Of a stretch of 64,000 bases of DNA, positions 46,960 to 56,165 are shown piece by piece. The notes below the pieces were generated by a model, which saw nothing but the letters and a program-made list of their open reading frames with translations, was not told the DNA's origin and ran no database searches. Both the position numbers and the translations under genes were made by a program. The stretch covers positions 1-64,000 of the forward strand of contig NZ_ADKM02000062.1 of the NCBI RefSeq assembly GCF_000178155.2, written 5' to 3'. Position 1 is the first letter of the stretch; each line of letters starts with the position of its first letter. The DNA is from Hominimerdicola alba 8. GTDB lineage: Bacteria > Bacillota > Clostridia > Oscillospirales > Ruminococcaceae.

Positions 46960-49203
46960 ATGGCAAGAAAAAAAGCAGAGCCTAAGAAAAAGGCTGCTGC
47001 CCCCAAGATGGACGCTTACATCGAGGGCGCGGGTCTGGTGGCTGAACAGAAGATCACCCAGACCCTTGAAAAAAACTACATGCCTTATGCGATGAGCGTC
47101 ATCGTATCGAGAGCATTCCCCGAAATAGACGGCTTCAAGCCCTCCCACAGAAAACTGCTTTACACCATGTACCTGATGGGTCTTATAAAGGGCAAGCTGA
47201 CAAAGTGCGCAAACATCGTGGGTGCGACAATGAAACTCAACCCTCACGGTGACGGCGCGATATATGAAACACTGGTAAGACTTTCGCGCGGCAATGAGGC
47301 ACTTCTGCACCCATACGTGCAGTCAAAAGGCAACTTCGGCAAATCCTATTCGCGCGATATGGCTTACGCGGCATCGCGATACACTGAGGCTAAGCTGGAA
47401 CCCATCTGCGAAGAGCTTTTCAGGGATATCGACAAGGAAACGGTGGACTTCGTGCCGAACTACGACAACACCATGACCGAACCTACTCTCTTCCCTGCCA
47501 CTTTCCCGACGATACTGGTAAACGCAAACGTCGGCATCGGCGTTTCGATGGCTTCGGCAGTCTGCCCTTTCAACCTCACTGAGGTCTGCGAAACTGCCAT
47601 CGCACTGATGAAAGATCCCGATGCTAATGCACTTGATACACTGAAAGGTCCTGATTTTCCCGGCGGCGGTTATCTGCTGTACGATGAAGCCGAACTCGAC
47701 AAAATATACCGCACAGGCAGAGGTTCGGTAAAGCTGAGGGCAAAATACCGCTACAATTCCGACGAGAGGTGCATAGAGGTCACCGAGATACCCGCCACCA
47801 CTACCATCGAAGCGATAATCGAAAAGATAATCGCACTGGTAAAGGCGGGCAAGATAAAGGAGATATCCTATATCAGAGATGAAACAGACCTCGACGGCTT
47901 GCAGATAGGTATTGACATCAAAAAAGGCGTTGACCCCGAAAAGCTGATGCAGAAACTCTACAAGCTGACCCCCTTGCAGGATACCTATTCCTGCAACTTC
48001 AACATACTGGTACACGGCTACCCTAAGGTAATGGGCGTGTATGAGATCTTGGACGAGTGGACAAAGTTCAGGCTTGACTGCGTAAAACGCAGGGTAAACT
48101 ATGACCTCAAAAAGAAGCGCGACAGACTCCACCTGCTGAAAGGTCTGGGCAAGATACTGCTGGATATCGACAAGGCAATAAAGATAATCCGTGAAACTGA
48201 GGAAGAGAGCGAAGTCGTTCCCAACCTGATGATAGGCTTCGGCATTGACGAGGTACAGGCTGAATACGTGGCTGAGATAAAACTGCGCCACCTCAACCGC
48301 GAGTACATCTTAAAGCGCACCGCCGATACCGAAAGACTCGAAAAAGAGATAGCTGAACTGGAAGAGATACTGGGCAGCGAGAAAAAGCTGAAACAGGTCA
48401 TCATCAGCGAACTGAACGATGTTATAAAGAACTACGGTCAGGAACGCAAAACACAGTTCTTCTACCAGAGCGACATCGAAGAAGTCGAAGAAGAGGAAGA
48501 GATAGAGGACTACCCATGCAAGCTGTTCATCTCCGAGAGCGGCTATTTCAAGAAATGTACCATGCAGTCATTGAGAATGGCAAGCGACCAGAAACTGAAA
48601 GAGGGCGACCGCATGATGGCGGAGATAGAGTCCTCAAACAGGGCGGAACTGCTGTTCTTCTCCGACAAGGCGGCAGTGTACAAGGCTAAGGCAAGCAGAT
48701 TCGGCAACACAAAAGCGAGCGACCTCGGTGATTATATCCCCGCAGTGCTGGGCTTTGACAGCGGTGAGGGATTTTCGGCAATGGTCGAAACTATGGACTA
48801 TTCGGGCTACCTGCTGTTCGTCTACGACAACGGCAAGGCGGCAAAAGTCCCGCTCAACGCCTACGAAACAAAGACCAACCGCAAAAAGCTGTCCAACGCA
48901 TACTGCGAAAAGGCAGGTCTTGTGACGATACTCAAGCTGAACGACAACGCACAGGTGATGCTGAGGACGACCAACGGCAGGGCGCTGCTTTTCGATACAG
49001 CACTTCTTCTGCCAAAAACCACCAGAAACACTCAGGGCGTTCAGGTCATGACCCTTAAGGCTAAGAATGCAAAGATAGAAAAAGCCTACATCGTCAGCGA
49101 TGAAGAAGCTGAAACGCTGTCGAAGTTCCGCAGCAAGACCATACCAGTTGCAGGCAGTCTGGCAAAAGACCTCGAAGACCCCGACCAGTTACAGCTTTTC
49201 TGA
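46960..49203 (+). CDS. Divergent type IIA topoisomerase subunit A (ParC/GyrA-like)
   Basis: 747 residues. After a Lys/Ala-rich start, the winged-helix region reads YAMSVIVSRAFPEIDGFKPSH, where ParC has RALPDVRDGLKPV. The catalytic tyrosine is Tyr141 in AASRYTEAKL, and FPTILVNANVGIGVSMAS matches the domain that follows. A coiled coil is predicted at 420-520. A Glu-rich stretch (DIEEVEEEEEIEDY) leads to a C-terminal beta-pinwheel-like region. It cuts and rejoins duplex DNA with its B partner. The absence of the standard GyrA box and the altered quinolone pocket (GNFGKSYSRD, where enzymes usually have GNFGS-x-DGD-x-AA) are notable. Terminator at 49214. Confidence 0.9.
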   Translation: MARKKAEPKKKAAAPKMDAYIEGAGLVAEQKITQTLEKNYMPYAMSVIVSRAFPEIDGFKPSHRKLLYTMYLMGLIKGKLTKCANIVGATMKLNPHGDGAIYETLVRLSRGNEALLHPYVQSKGNFGKSYSRDMAYAASRYTEAKLEPICEELFRDIDKETVDFVPNYDNTMTEPTLFPATFPTILVNANVGIGVSMASAVCPFNLTEVCETAIALMKDPDANALDTLKGPDFPGGGYLLYDEAELDKIYRTGRGSVKLRAKYRYNSDERCIEVTEIPATTTIEAIIEKIIALVKAGKIKEISYIRDETDLDGLQIGIDIKKGVDPEKLMQKLYKLTPLQDTYSCNFNILVHGYPKVMGVYEILDEWTKFRLDCVKRRVNYDLKKKRDRLHLLKGLGKILLDIDKAIKIIRETEEESEVVPNLMIGFGIDEVQAEYVAEIKLRHLNREYILKRTADTERLEKEIAELEEILGSEKKLKQVIISELNDVIKNYGQERKTQFFYQSDIEEVEEEEEIEDYPCKLFISESGYFKKCTMQSLRMASDQKLKEGDRMMAEIESSNRAELLFFSDKAAVYKAKASRFGNTKASDLGDYIPAVLGFDSGEGFSAMVETMDYSGYLLFVYDNGKAAKVPLNAYETKTNRKKLSNAYCEKAGLVTILKLNDNAQVMLRTTNGRALLFDTALLLPKTTRNTQGVQVMTLKAKNAKIEKAYIVSDEEAETLSKFRSKTIPVAGSLAKDLEDPDQLQLF

Positions 49204-49213
49204 TAAATAAGCC

Positions 49214-49245
49214 AAAAACGGACATCGCAAGATGCCCGTTTTTAT
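49214..49245 (+). terminator. Terminator of the topoisomerase operon
   Basis: AAAAACGGACATC and GATGCCCGTTTTT form a near-perfect stem with loop GCAA, followed by ATTTT. Confidence 0.85.
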
Positions 49246-49277
49246 TTTGGTCAGCGCAGTATACTACGCCAGCCAAT

Positions 49278-49311
49278 AATTATGAATTGTGAATTATGAA
49301 TTATGAATTAA
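49278..49311. repeat. Tandem AATTATGAATT repeats
   Basis: Four head-to-tail decamers (AATTATGAATTGTGAATTAT and onward). A second block at 49370-49400 is nearly identical, so the 50-60 bases between them, with the phosphoketolase terminator, are flanked by direct repeats. Confidence 0.75.
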
Positions 49312-49345
49312 AAACTGCCCCCGCAGAACGATCCCGCAGGGGCAG
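49309..49345 (-). terminator. Terminator of the phosphoketolase gene
   Basis: CTGCCCC (49315-49321) pairs with GGGGCAG (49339-49345), with inner CGCAG/CCGCA pairing; on the - strand TTTTTAATT follows. Confidence 0.8.
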
Positions 49346-49369
49346 CATACTATATCACATGTCAATAAT

Positions 49370-49400
49370 TATGAATTGTGAATTATGAATTATGAATTAT
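49370..49400. repeat. Tandem AATTATGAATT repeats, second block
   Basis: Same unit as 49278-49311, ending at the phosphoketolase stop codon. Confidence 0.7.
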
Positions 49401-51760
49401 CAAACGTCCCATTTCCAGTTGCGTACTTCGGGCAGGTCAAGACCGACCTCGTGAATGTACTGCTTGTGCTCGACCAGCTTGTCCTGCATCATCTGGTACA
49501 GGTAAGAACCTGTGTTACCCAGCTGCGGCAGACGCTTCAGCATCTCCATAACAAGGTGGAAACGGTCTATCTCATTCTGTACACGCATGTCGAACGGCGT
49601 GGTGATAGTGCCTTCCTCGTTGTAGCCGCAAACGTACAGATTGCGGTTGTTTCTGTGGTAAAGCAGTTCGTGGATAAGTGTTGGGTAACCGTGGAATGCA
49701 AAGATTATGGGCTTGTCCTTAGTGAACAGCGCATCGAACTCAGCATCAGACAGTCCGTGAGGGTGCTTGCTCTTGGGCTGTAACTTGAACAGGTCAACAA
49801 CGTTTATAAATCTTATCTTTACATTCGGCATGTTCTTGCGCATTATGGTGACAGCCGCCAGCGCTTCAAGAGTCGGGGTGTCGCCGCAGCATGCCAGTAC
49901 CACATCAGGTTCCTGACCCTGATCGTTTGAAGCCCACTCCCAGATGCCGATACCCTGTGTGCAGTGCTTTACAGCCTGCTCCATAGTCAGCCACTGCTGA
50001 CGAGGGTGCTTGGAAGTGACCATAACGTTCACGTAGTTCTTGGAACGTATGCAGTGATCGAAAACGCTCAGCAGACAGTTGGTGTCGGGCGGCAGATACA
50101 TTCTTACCACATCTGCCTTCTTGTTGGCAACGTGGTCGAGGAAACCGGGATCCTGATGGGTGAAGCCGTTGTGATCCTGCTGCCATACGTTTGAAGAAAG
50201 AATGTAGTTCAGCGATGCTATCTTCTGCCTCCAGGGGAGTTCACTGGTGACTTTCAGCCACTTTGCGTGCTGCGAGAACATCGAGTCAACTATTCTGATG
50301 AAAGCCTCATAGCTTGCAAAGAAACCGTGACGACCTGTCAGCAGGTAGCCCTCCAGCCAGCCCTCACACATATGCTCGGAAAGATAGCTGTCCATTACAC
50401 GACCGTCAGTCGCAAGGAACTCGTCGTTGTCCTTCATGTCAGCGTTCCAGTCGCGCTTGGTAGCTTCAAATACCTTGCCCAATCTGTTCGACATGGTTTC
50501 GTCAGGTCCGAAAATACGGAAGTTCCTGCTCTCTGCATTCAGCTTGAAGATATCCCTTACAAAGCCGCCCAGTTCGATCATATCCTGCGCTTCGGTAGCA
50601 CCCGGCGCGGGAACTTCGATGCCGTAGTCGCGGAAATCGGGAAGTCTTAGATCTCTCAGCAGCAGACCGCCGTTTGCATGTGGGTTAGCGCCCATTCTTC
50701 TGATGCCTGTGGGAGCCAGCTCTTCCAGTTCGGGGATAAGTCTGCCGCTCTCATCAAACAGCTTCTCAGGGTGATAGCTTTTCAGCCACTCCTCCAACTG
50801 AGCCATGTGCTCAGGCTGTGACATATCCATCGGCACCTGATGCGCTCTGAATGTGCCCTCGATCTCGTTGCCGTCTACCCACTTCGGACCTGTCCAGCCC
50901 TTTGGTGAACGGAATACGATCATCGGCCAGATAGGTCTTTCGGTCTTGCCGCCGACTCTTGCGTCCTTCTGGATAGTCTTGATCTCTTCAATAACAGTGT
51001 CGAGAGTTTCAGCCATCTTCCTGTGCATCTCCATCGGGTCGCTGCCCTCAACGAAATAGGGCTTCCAGCCACATCCTCTGAAGAAGCTCTCCAGCTCTTC
51101 ATGGGTAATTCTTGAGAAAACAGTGGGGTTGGAGATCTTGTAGCCGTTCAGGTGAAGTATAGGCAGCACCGCACCATCGGTAACTGGGTTCAGGAACTTG
51201 TTAGAATGCCATGCAGTAGCCAGCGGACCTGTTTCAGCTTCACCATCGCCCACAACGCATGCCGTTATAAGATCGGGGTTATCAAAAACCGAACCAAAGC
51301 TGTGTGCCAGAGAATAACCAAGTTCACCGCCCTCGTTGATAGAGCCGGGAGTTTCGGGTGCAACGTGGGAAGATATTCCGCCGGGGAAAGAGAACTGCTT
51401 GAACAGTTTCCTCATGCCCTCAACATCTCTTGAAATGTTGGGATATACCTCTGAATAAGAGCCCTCAACATAAGTATTTGCGACCATGAAGTTTCCTCCG
51501 TGACCGGGACCTGAGATGTAGATCATATCAAGATCATACTTCTTGATAACGCGGTTGAGGTGAACGTAGATGAAGTTCTGACCGGGAACAGTGCCCCAGT
51601 GACCTACGATCTTCTTTTTGATATGCTCTTTTTTGAGCGGTTCTCTGAGCAGCGGGTTATCGAGCAGATAAAGCTGACCTGCGGAAAGATAGTTCACAGC
51701 GTCCCAATATCTGTTCATTTTGTCCAGCAGCTCGGGTGTGATGGTTGTTACATCAGACAT
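49400..51760 (-). CDS. xfp: Xylulose-5-phosphate/fructose-6-phosphate phosphoketolase
   Basis: 786 residues, the usual length. The start has [18 protein letters not shown], followed by [18 protein letters not shown] and YISGPGHGG, family blocks around the substrate site. The thiamine diphosphate region is [21 protein letters not shown] near residue 180. [25 protein letters not shown] follows in the second half. The enzyme splits xylulose-5-P or fructose-6-P with phosphate into acetyl phosphate plus a shorter sugar phosphate, giving ATP through acetate kinase. In a fibre degrader it handles pentoses from xylan. Strong AATCGGAGGG ribosome site; promoter at 51826-51854. Confidence 0.97.
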   Translation of the reverse strand: MSDVTTITPELLDKMNRYWDAVNYLSAGQLYLLDNPLLREPLKKEHIKKKIVGHWGTVPGQNFIYVHLNRVIKKYDLDMIYISGPGHGGNFMVANTYVEGSYSEVYPNISRDVEGMRKLFKQFSFPGGISSHVAPETPGSINEGGELGYSLAHSFGSVFDNPDLITACVVGDGEAETGPLATAWHSNKFLNPVTDGAVLPILHLNGYKISNPTVFSRITHEELESFFRGCGWKPYFVEGSDPMEMHRKMAETLDTVIEEIKTIQKDARVGGKTERPIWPMIVFRSPKGWTGPKWVDGNEIEGTFRAHQVPMDMSQPEHMAQLEEWLKSYHPEKLFDESGRLIPELEELAPTGIRRMGANPHANGGLLLRDLRLPDFRDYGIEVPAPGATEAQDMIELGGFVRDIFKLNAESRNFRIFGPDETMSNRLGKVFEATKRDWNADMKDNDEFLATDGRVMDSYLSEHMCEGWLEGYLLTGRHGFFASYEAFIRIVDSMFSQHAKWLKVTSELPWRQKIASLNYILSSNVWQQDHNGFTHQDPGFLDHVANKKADVVRMYLPPDTNCLLSVFDHCIRSKNYVNVMVTSKHPRQQWLTMEQAVKHCTQGIGIWEWASNDQGQEPDVVLACCGDTPTLEALAAVTIMRKNMPNVKIRFINVVDLFKLQPKSKHPHGLSDAEFDALFTKDKPIIFAFHGYPTLIHELLYHRNNRNLYVCGYNEEGTITTPFDMRVQNEIDRFHLVMEMLKRLPQLGNTGSYLYQMMQDKLVEHKQYIHEVGLDLPEVRNWKWDV

Positions 51761-51825
51761 TTTTGACCCTCCGATTAAAAATTTGTGTGAAAATCCCAGA
51801 TTGACAACATTTTCACAATGACAAT

Positions 51826-51854
51826 ATTATAGCACACTTCCCGCACGCTTACAA
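51826..51854 (-). promoter_or_regulatory. Promoter of the phosphoketolase gene
   Basis: On the - strand TTGTAA (51849-51854), 17 bases, TATAAT (51826-51831). Two TTGTCA direct repeats in the leader could be regulator sites. Confidence 0.75.
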
Positions 51855-52064
51855 GCTAATTTTTGCGAATATCTCCGACAATAATTGGCATGTCCGCTTC
51901 AAAGAAATATCTCACCCGAGCGCCTTTTTACGCCCTTTCGACCGTTTTTTGCGCATATAAGTTGTCACAACATTTGGTCAATCAAAGCAATACAAATTTG
52001 CAAGTTGTATGTATCTGCATTTAGCAATTGTTATTACATATCCGATATTCAAAACCTTATAAAA

Positions 52065-52096
52065 GCAAAAAATGCGGGGACAAAAACTGTCCCCGC
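52065..52096 (-). terminator. Terminator of pilB-pilT
   Basis: GCGGGGACA (52074-52082) pairs with TGTCCCCGC (52088-52096); on the - strand the stem is followed by ATTTTTTGC. Confidence 0.88.
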
Positions 52097-52166
52097 AAAG
52101 GTGAAACTGCATTAATATCAGCATATATCCCCGCCGACTTCACATCGGACAGGCTAGTCCTTAAAA

Positions 52167-53234
52167 TTAGCCCTGCTGGATATATCTGTTGAGGTCGTTG
52201 GCGTTTACGCACTTTTCAAGAGCAACTTCCTTAGAAATAACTCTGTTTCTGACCAGCTTAGCCAACTCCTGATCCATAGTCTGCATTCCGACAGCACGAC
52301 CTGTCTGCATAGCAGAACCGATCAGGTGTACCTTATCATCACGGATCATAGCCTTGATGGAGTCGGTAGCGTTCAGTATCTCACAGCAAGCTACACGGCT
52401 TGTGCCGTCGAAAGTACGGCAAAGTGTCTGTGTACAGATGCCGACCAGTACCGATGCCAGCTGAGTTCTGATCTGGTGCTGCTGGTGAGCAGGGAAAACG
52501 TCGATGATACGGTCGATGGTGGAAGCCGCATCGGTCGTATGCAGAGTAGACATAACAAGGTGACCTGTTTCTGCGGCAGTTACAGCAGCTTCGATAGTTT
52601 CAAAGTCACGCATTTCTCCGACGAGTATGATATCAGGGTCCTCACGGAGGGCAGCTCTCAGCGCCATAGAGAAGCTGGGTACATCGGGTCCGATCTCTCT
52701 CTGGTTTATCATACATCTCTTGTGTGAGTGCATATACTCGATAGGGTCTTCAACAGTGATTATGTGAGAAGACTTGTGGATATTAACATGGTCGATCATC
52801 GCAGCCAGTGTGGTAGATTTACCCGAACCGGTAGGACCTGTAACGAGCACCAGACCACGAGGACGCATAACGAACTCTGCCAGTACGGGAGGCAGGTCGA
52901 GATCGGTCAGAGTAGGTATATCGTTTCTCAGCAGACGGATAGCGATAGCTGTGTTGCCTCTCTGGTGGTAAACGTTAACTCTGTGACGGAAACCTCTGCT
53001 GGATACATATGTAAAGTCGGTATCGATCCTGTCCTTGATCTGCTGCCTCTGCTTATCATTACACATATCCTCGCATACTCTGAGTATTTCGATCTCGGTC
53101 ATATCAGGATAGCTGGACAGCTTTCTCAGGTTACCGCCCTGTCTTACTATAGGGGGAATACCAACGGTAAAGTGCAAGTCCGAGCAGCCCAGTGCTCTGG
53201 ATTCGTCCAGTATCTTGTTAATATCAATTGCCAT
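52167..53234 (-). CDS. pilT: Type IV pilus retraction ATPase PilT
   Basis: 355 residues. Walker A VTGPTGSGKSTT (near 129-140), the Asp box EDPIEYMHSHKRC, Walker B DIILVGEMRDFETIEAA and His box GHLVMSTLHTTDA are all intact. The N-terminal PAS-like domain begins ILDESRALGCSDLHF. Near residue 300 an AIREIL-like motif region (VACCEILNATDSIKAMIR) supports retraction. PilT hexamers pull pilin subunits back into the membrane, giving twitching or tight adhesion. It lies 93 bases downstream of pilB on the same strand. The ATG has an AGGAGG site. Confidence 0.95.
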   Translation of the reverse strand: MAIDINKILDESRALGCSDLHFTVGIPPIVRQGGNLRKLSSYPDMTEIEILRVCEDMCNDKQRQQIKDRIDTDFTYVSSRGFRHRVNVYHQRGNTAIAIRLLRNDIPTLTDLDLPPVLAEFVMRPRGLVLVTGPTGSGKSTTLAAMIDHVNIHKSSHIITVEDPIEYMHSHKRCMINQREIGPDVPSFSMALRAALREDPDIILVGEMRDFETIEAAVTAAETGHLVMSTLHTTDAASTIDRIIDVFPAHQQHQIRTQLASVLVGICTQTLCRTFDGTSRVACCEILNATDSIKAMIRDDKVHLIGSAMQTGRAVGMQTMDQELAKLVRNRVISKEVALEKCVNANDLNRYIQQG

Positions 53235-53327
53235 TTGTTTATACCTCCAAACAATATATTTACAGACGGCTGTCCGGCATTCTCCCGGCGGTCAGCATTC
53301 CTCCACAGCCACCTAAATTCACAATAA

Positions 53328-55007
53328 TTAAACTGCGTATGTTACACGCACCAGCTCGTCGATGGTAGTTCTGCCCTGCTGTACCAGCTCAGAAACGTTA
53401 TCTCTCAGCAGACGGCAGCCTTCCTGTCTGGCAAGTTCCTGTATCTCCTCATTCTTAGCGCCCGCAGTGATTATCTCCTTCATCTTTGGTGTCGCCAGAA
53501 GTATCTCGTGTATAGCGGTACGTCCTACGTAACCGTTGGTACACTTCGGGCAGCCCTTAGCCTTGTAGATCGGCACGCTCTCCGAGATCTCCATAAGATC
53601 GTTTTCTTCGGGAGTTGACATGTAACCCTCGCGGCAGTTCGGGCAAACGACCTTAGTGAGTCGCTGTGCAACGACACCGATCAGCGAAGTTGCCACCATG
53701 TAGGCATCAACGCCCATATCAACAAGTCTTGTAACGGTCGATGAAGCATCGTTTGTATGCAGAGTTGAAAGAACAAGGTGTCCTGTGATAGCGGCTCTTA
53801 TACCGATCTCTGCTGTTTCGGTATCACGCATCTCACCGATCATTATGATATCAGGGTCCTGACGAAGTATCGAACGCAGAGCCGCCGCAAAGGTCATGCC
53901 CGCTTTCTCATTTATCTGACACTGATTTATATTAGCTATCTTCTTCTCGACAGGGTCTTCGACTGTGATAACGTTCAGGTTAGGCTTAGCGATCTCGCCC
54001 AGCGCCGCATACAGTGTGGTAGATTTACCTGAACCTGTAGGTCCTGTGACCAGAACAACGCCCTGAGGCACCTTAAGGCAGGATACGAAACGCTTATAGT
54101 TATAGTCGGTCATACCAAGATCCTGTATCCTTCTTACCGAACTGTCGCCCGCAAGTATACGGAGAACGACCTTCTCGCCGTAAACCATTGGCAGGTTGGA
54201 TACACGGAGGTCAACAACGGTGCCGTCGATCGTCTGCGACATACGACCGTCCTGAGGTATACGCTTTTCGGCGATGTTCATACCTGAAAGGATCTTGAAT
54301 CTTGTTACCAGCGAAACATGCAGTCTTGCATCGATGTTTTCCATCAGAGGTATCAAGTCACTGTTGACACGCACTCTGATCTTTGTGAAGTCCTTGAAAG
54401 GCTCGATATGTATATCGGTCGCACCCTGACGATATGCCTGTTCAACGATCGCAGTCGCCAGCTTAACGATAGGCGCATTGTCAACACGGTCAGAACTGAG
54501 GTCGATCTCGTTGAGGTTGATCGATTCTTCTTCCTTCTCCGCAGTAGCTTCCTCAGCCACCTTCGCAGCCGCACCCTCCGAGTACATCTTACCGATCGCT
54601 CTGTTGATAGCACTCTTCGTAGCAAGGTGAGCGGTGATGTTACAGCCTGTCTGAACTCTCAGGTCTTCAAAAATGTAGAAGTTCATCGGGTCATCGGTAG
54701 CAACGATCATACGCCTGCCTATCTTCCTGACTGCGATAACATTGTACTTTCTTGCAGTCTGTTCAGGTATCATCTTGACTATCTCAGCATTCAGCGGAGT
54801 GTTGTCGATATCCACAAACTCTACATTCATTCTTTCAGCCAGTGTTTTTGCGAAATCCACATCACTGACCAGTTTCATTTCGATGACAAGATCACCGAAC
54901 TTCTTACCGTTGCCTTCGGCTTTCTGACGGTCAAGAACTGCCTTCAGATCTTCTTCACTGAGCAGACCCTTTTCTACCAGATATTGTCCAATTGGTCCGT
55001 TTCTCAT
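53328..55007 (-). CDS. pilB: Type IV pilus assembly ATPase PilB (GspE family)
   Basis: 559 residues. An N-terminal MshEN/GspE-N domain (IGQYLVEKGLLSEEDLKAVL) may bind cyclic di-GMP in related proteins. Walker A LVTGPTGSGKSTTL, Walker B DIIMIGEMRDTETAEIG and the His box GHLVLSTLHTNDA follow. A C-terminal zinc site is formed by CPNC and CPKC. PilB powers pilin extrusion. The ATG at 55007 follows AGGAGAG; the longer in-frame start overlaps the divergent promoter region. It is divergent from pilD. Confidence 0.95.
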   Translation of the reverse strand: MRNGPIGQYLVEKGLLSEEDLKAVLDRQKAEGNGKKFGDLVIEMKLVSDVDFAKTLAERMNVEFVDIDNTPLNAEIVKMIPEQTARKYNVIAVRKIGRRMIVATDDPMNFYIFEDLRVQTGCNITAHLATKSAINRAIGKMYSEGAAAKVAEEATAEKEEESINLNEIDLSSDRVDNAPIVKLATAIVEQAYRQGATDIHIEPFKDFTKIRVRVNSDLIPLMENIDARLHVSLVTRFKILSGMNIAEKRIPQDGRMSQTIDGTVVDLRVSNLPMVYGEKVVLRILAGDSSVRRIQDLGMTDYNYKRFVSCLKVPQGVVLVTGPTGSGKSTTLYAALGEIAKPNLNVITVEDPVEKKIANINQCQINEKAGMTFAAALRSILRQDPDIIMIGEMRDTETAEIGIRAAITGHLVLSTLHTNDASSTVTRLVDMGVDAYMVATSLIGVVAQRLTKVVCPNCREGYMSTPEENDLMEISESVPIYKAKGCPKCTNGYVGRTAIHEILLATPKMKEIITAGAKNEEIQELARQEGCRLLRDNVSELVQQGRTTIDELVRVTYAV

Positions 55008-55103
55008 AGATACTCTCCTGTCTTCCGCCTCAGTGTGCAACACGGATCTCTGCACTGCGGATAAAATAATTTTTTGAATAAATTCTTAAATTCTTAATAC
55101 CTC

Positions 55104-55132
55104 TTGTAATTCATGTTAAATTGTGTTAAAAT
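55104..55132 (+). promoter_or_regulatory. Promoter of pilD
   Basis: TTGTAA (55104-55109), 17 bases, TAAAAT (55127-55132), in the 181-base pilB-pilD divergent spacer. Confidence 0.6.
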
Positions 55133-55188
55133 ATATATATGAAATGCGAATAGCAGATCAATTCTTACGGAAAGGAGGCTTATTTATT

Positions 55189-56022
55189 ATGGATAATGAG
55201 ATGATATTCACATTTATCATCTACGTGTTCGTCTTTCTGTTCGGCGTGTGTATCGGCAGTTTTCTCAATGTCTGCATCTACCGCCTGCCTTTGGGCGAAA
55301 GCCTGATAAAGAGCAATTCGCACTGCATGACCTGCGGCACACCTATCAGGAAACGTGACCTGATACCTGTCATAAGCTGGTGCATGCTGCGTGGCAAGTG
55401 CCACGCCTGCGGTGCGAAAATATCGCCGCGCTACACAGTGGTCGAGCTGCTCAACGGTGTCTGCTACCTGCTGATATTCCTGCATTTTGATGTAGTCATC
55501 AGCCCGCTTTACGCCGCGCTGGTGTCACTGATGACCTCAGCACTGATCGTAGTATTCTTCATGGACTGGGATACTCAGCTGATAAACACATGGGTCGTGG
55601 TATTCATCGGCGTGCTCGCCATACCGAAGTTCCTGCTCTGCCAGAGTGCTGCACCGCTGTCGCTCTCCGCGATGATACTGGGTGCATTCGTCGTCAGCAT
55701 ACCGTTGCTGGTCATCGCACTGGTAAGCCATGAAAAGGCGATGGGCATGGGTGATGTCTACCTCATGGCGGCTGGCGGTCTGTTTCTCGGTGCACCGAAC
55801 ATACTGGTCGCAATGGCGATAGCCCTGATAGTCGGCTCGGTGTGCGGCGTGATACTCAAGCATGCCAACGGCAATTCGGTATTCGCCTTCGGACCTTACC
55901 TTTCGCTGGGCATCGCAGTCGCCGCACTTTACGGTGACAGCATCACCGCATGGTACATGGATTTCACAGGGCTGAACGAAACGCTCAGTGAAACCACTGC
56001 TTTGATAGCATCAATATTCTGA
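55189..56022 (+). CDS. pilD: Prepilin leader peptidase/N-methyltransferase PilD
   Basis: 277 residues with about eight membrane segments. The N-terminal zinc loop has CMTCG and CHACG around RDLIPVISW, a signature of the methylase part. The aspartyl protease residues are in FMDWDTQLI (replacing the more usual D-x-D context) and the GMGDVYLM block near residue 186, the GxGD protease motif. It cleaves prepilins before the phenylalanine of GFTLIE-type leaders and methylates the new N-terminus. The ATG at 55189 has AAAGGAGG. Its substrates are the pseudopilins encoded downstream on the other strand. Confidence 0.95.
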   Translation: MDNEMIFTFIIYVFVFLFGVCIGSFLNVCIYRLPLGESLIKSNSHCMTCGTPIRKRDLIPVISWCMLRGKCHACGAKISPRYTVVELLNGVCYLLIFLHFDVVISPLYAALVSLMTSALIVVFFMDWDTQLINTWVVVFIGVLAIPKFLLCQSAAPLSLSAMILGAFVVSIPLLVIALVSHEKAMGMGDVYLMAAGGLFLGAPNILVAMAIALIVGSVCGVILKHANGNSVFAFGPYLSLGIAVAALYGDSITAWYMDFTGLNETLSETTALIASIF

Positions 56023-56029
56023 TAATCAA

Positions 56030-56062
56030 AAATATCCGCTGAGCGATCAGCGGTATTTTTTT
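56030..56062 (+). terminator. Terminator of pilD
   Basis: AATATCCGCTGA pairs with TCAGCGGTATT across loop GCGA, followed by TTTTTT. Confidence 0.85.
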
Positions 56063-56089
56063 GCCCATTTTATAGAGCTTGTTTTGCTC

Positions 56090-56126
56090 AAAAGGTCCTC
56101 GCGAGAACCCTCGCGGGGATCTTTTC
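56090..56126 (-). terminator. Terminator of the pseudopilin operon
   Basis: AAAGGTCCTCGCGAG (56091-56105) and CTCGCGGGGATCTTT (56110-56124) form a long stem with one mismatch. It probably ends the - strand pilus operon. Confidence 0.7.
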
Positions 56127-56165
56127 AGCAAGCGGCTTATCCAGCCGCTTGTGAAATTGATTAAA

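Larger units (their letters stand above)
51761..52166. other. Intergenic region
   Basis: Holds the phosphoketolase promoter and the pilT terminator. The stretch 51860-52060 is AT-rich with a CGCCTTTTTACGCCC motif but no ORF, repeat family or clear RNA structure. Confidence 0.6.
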
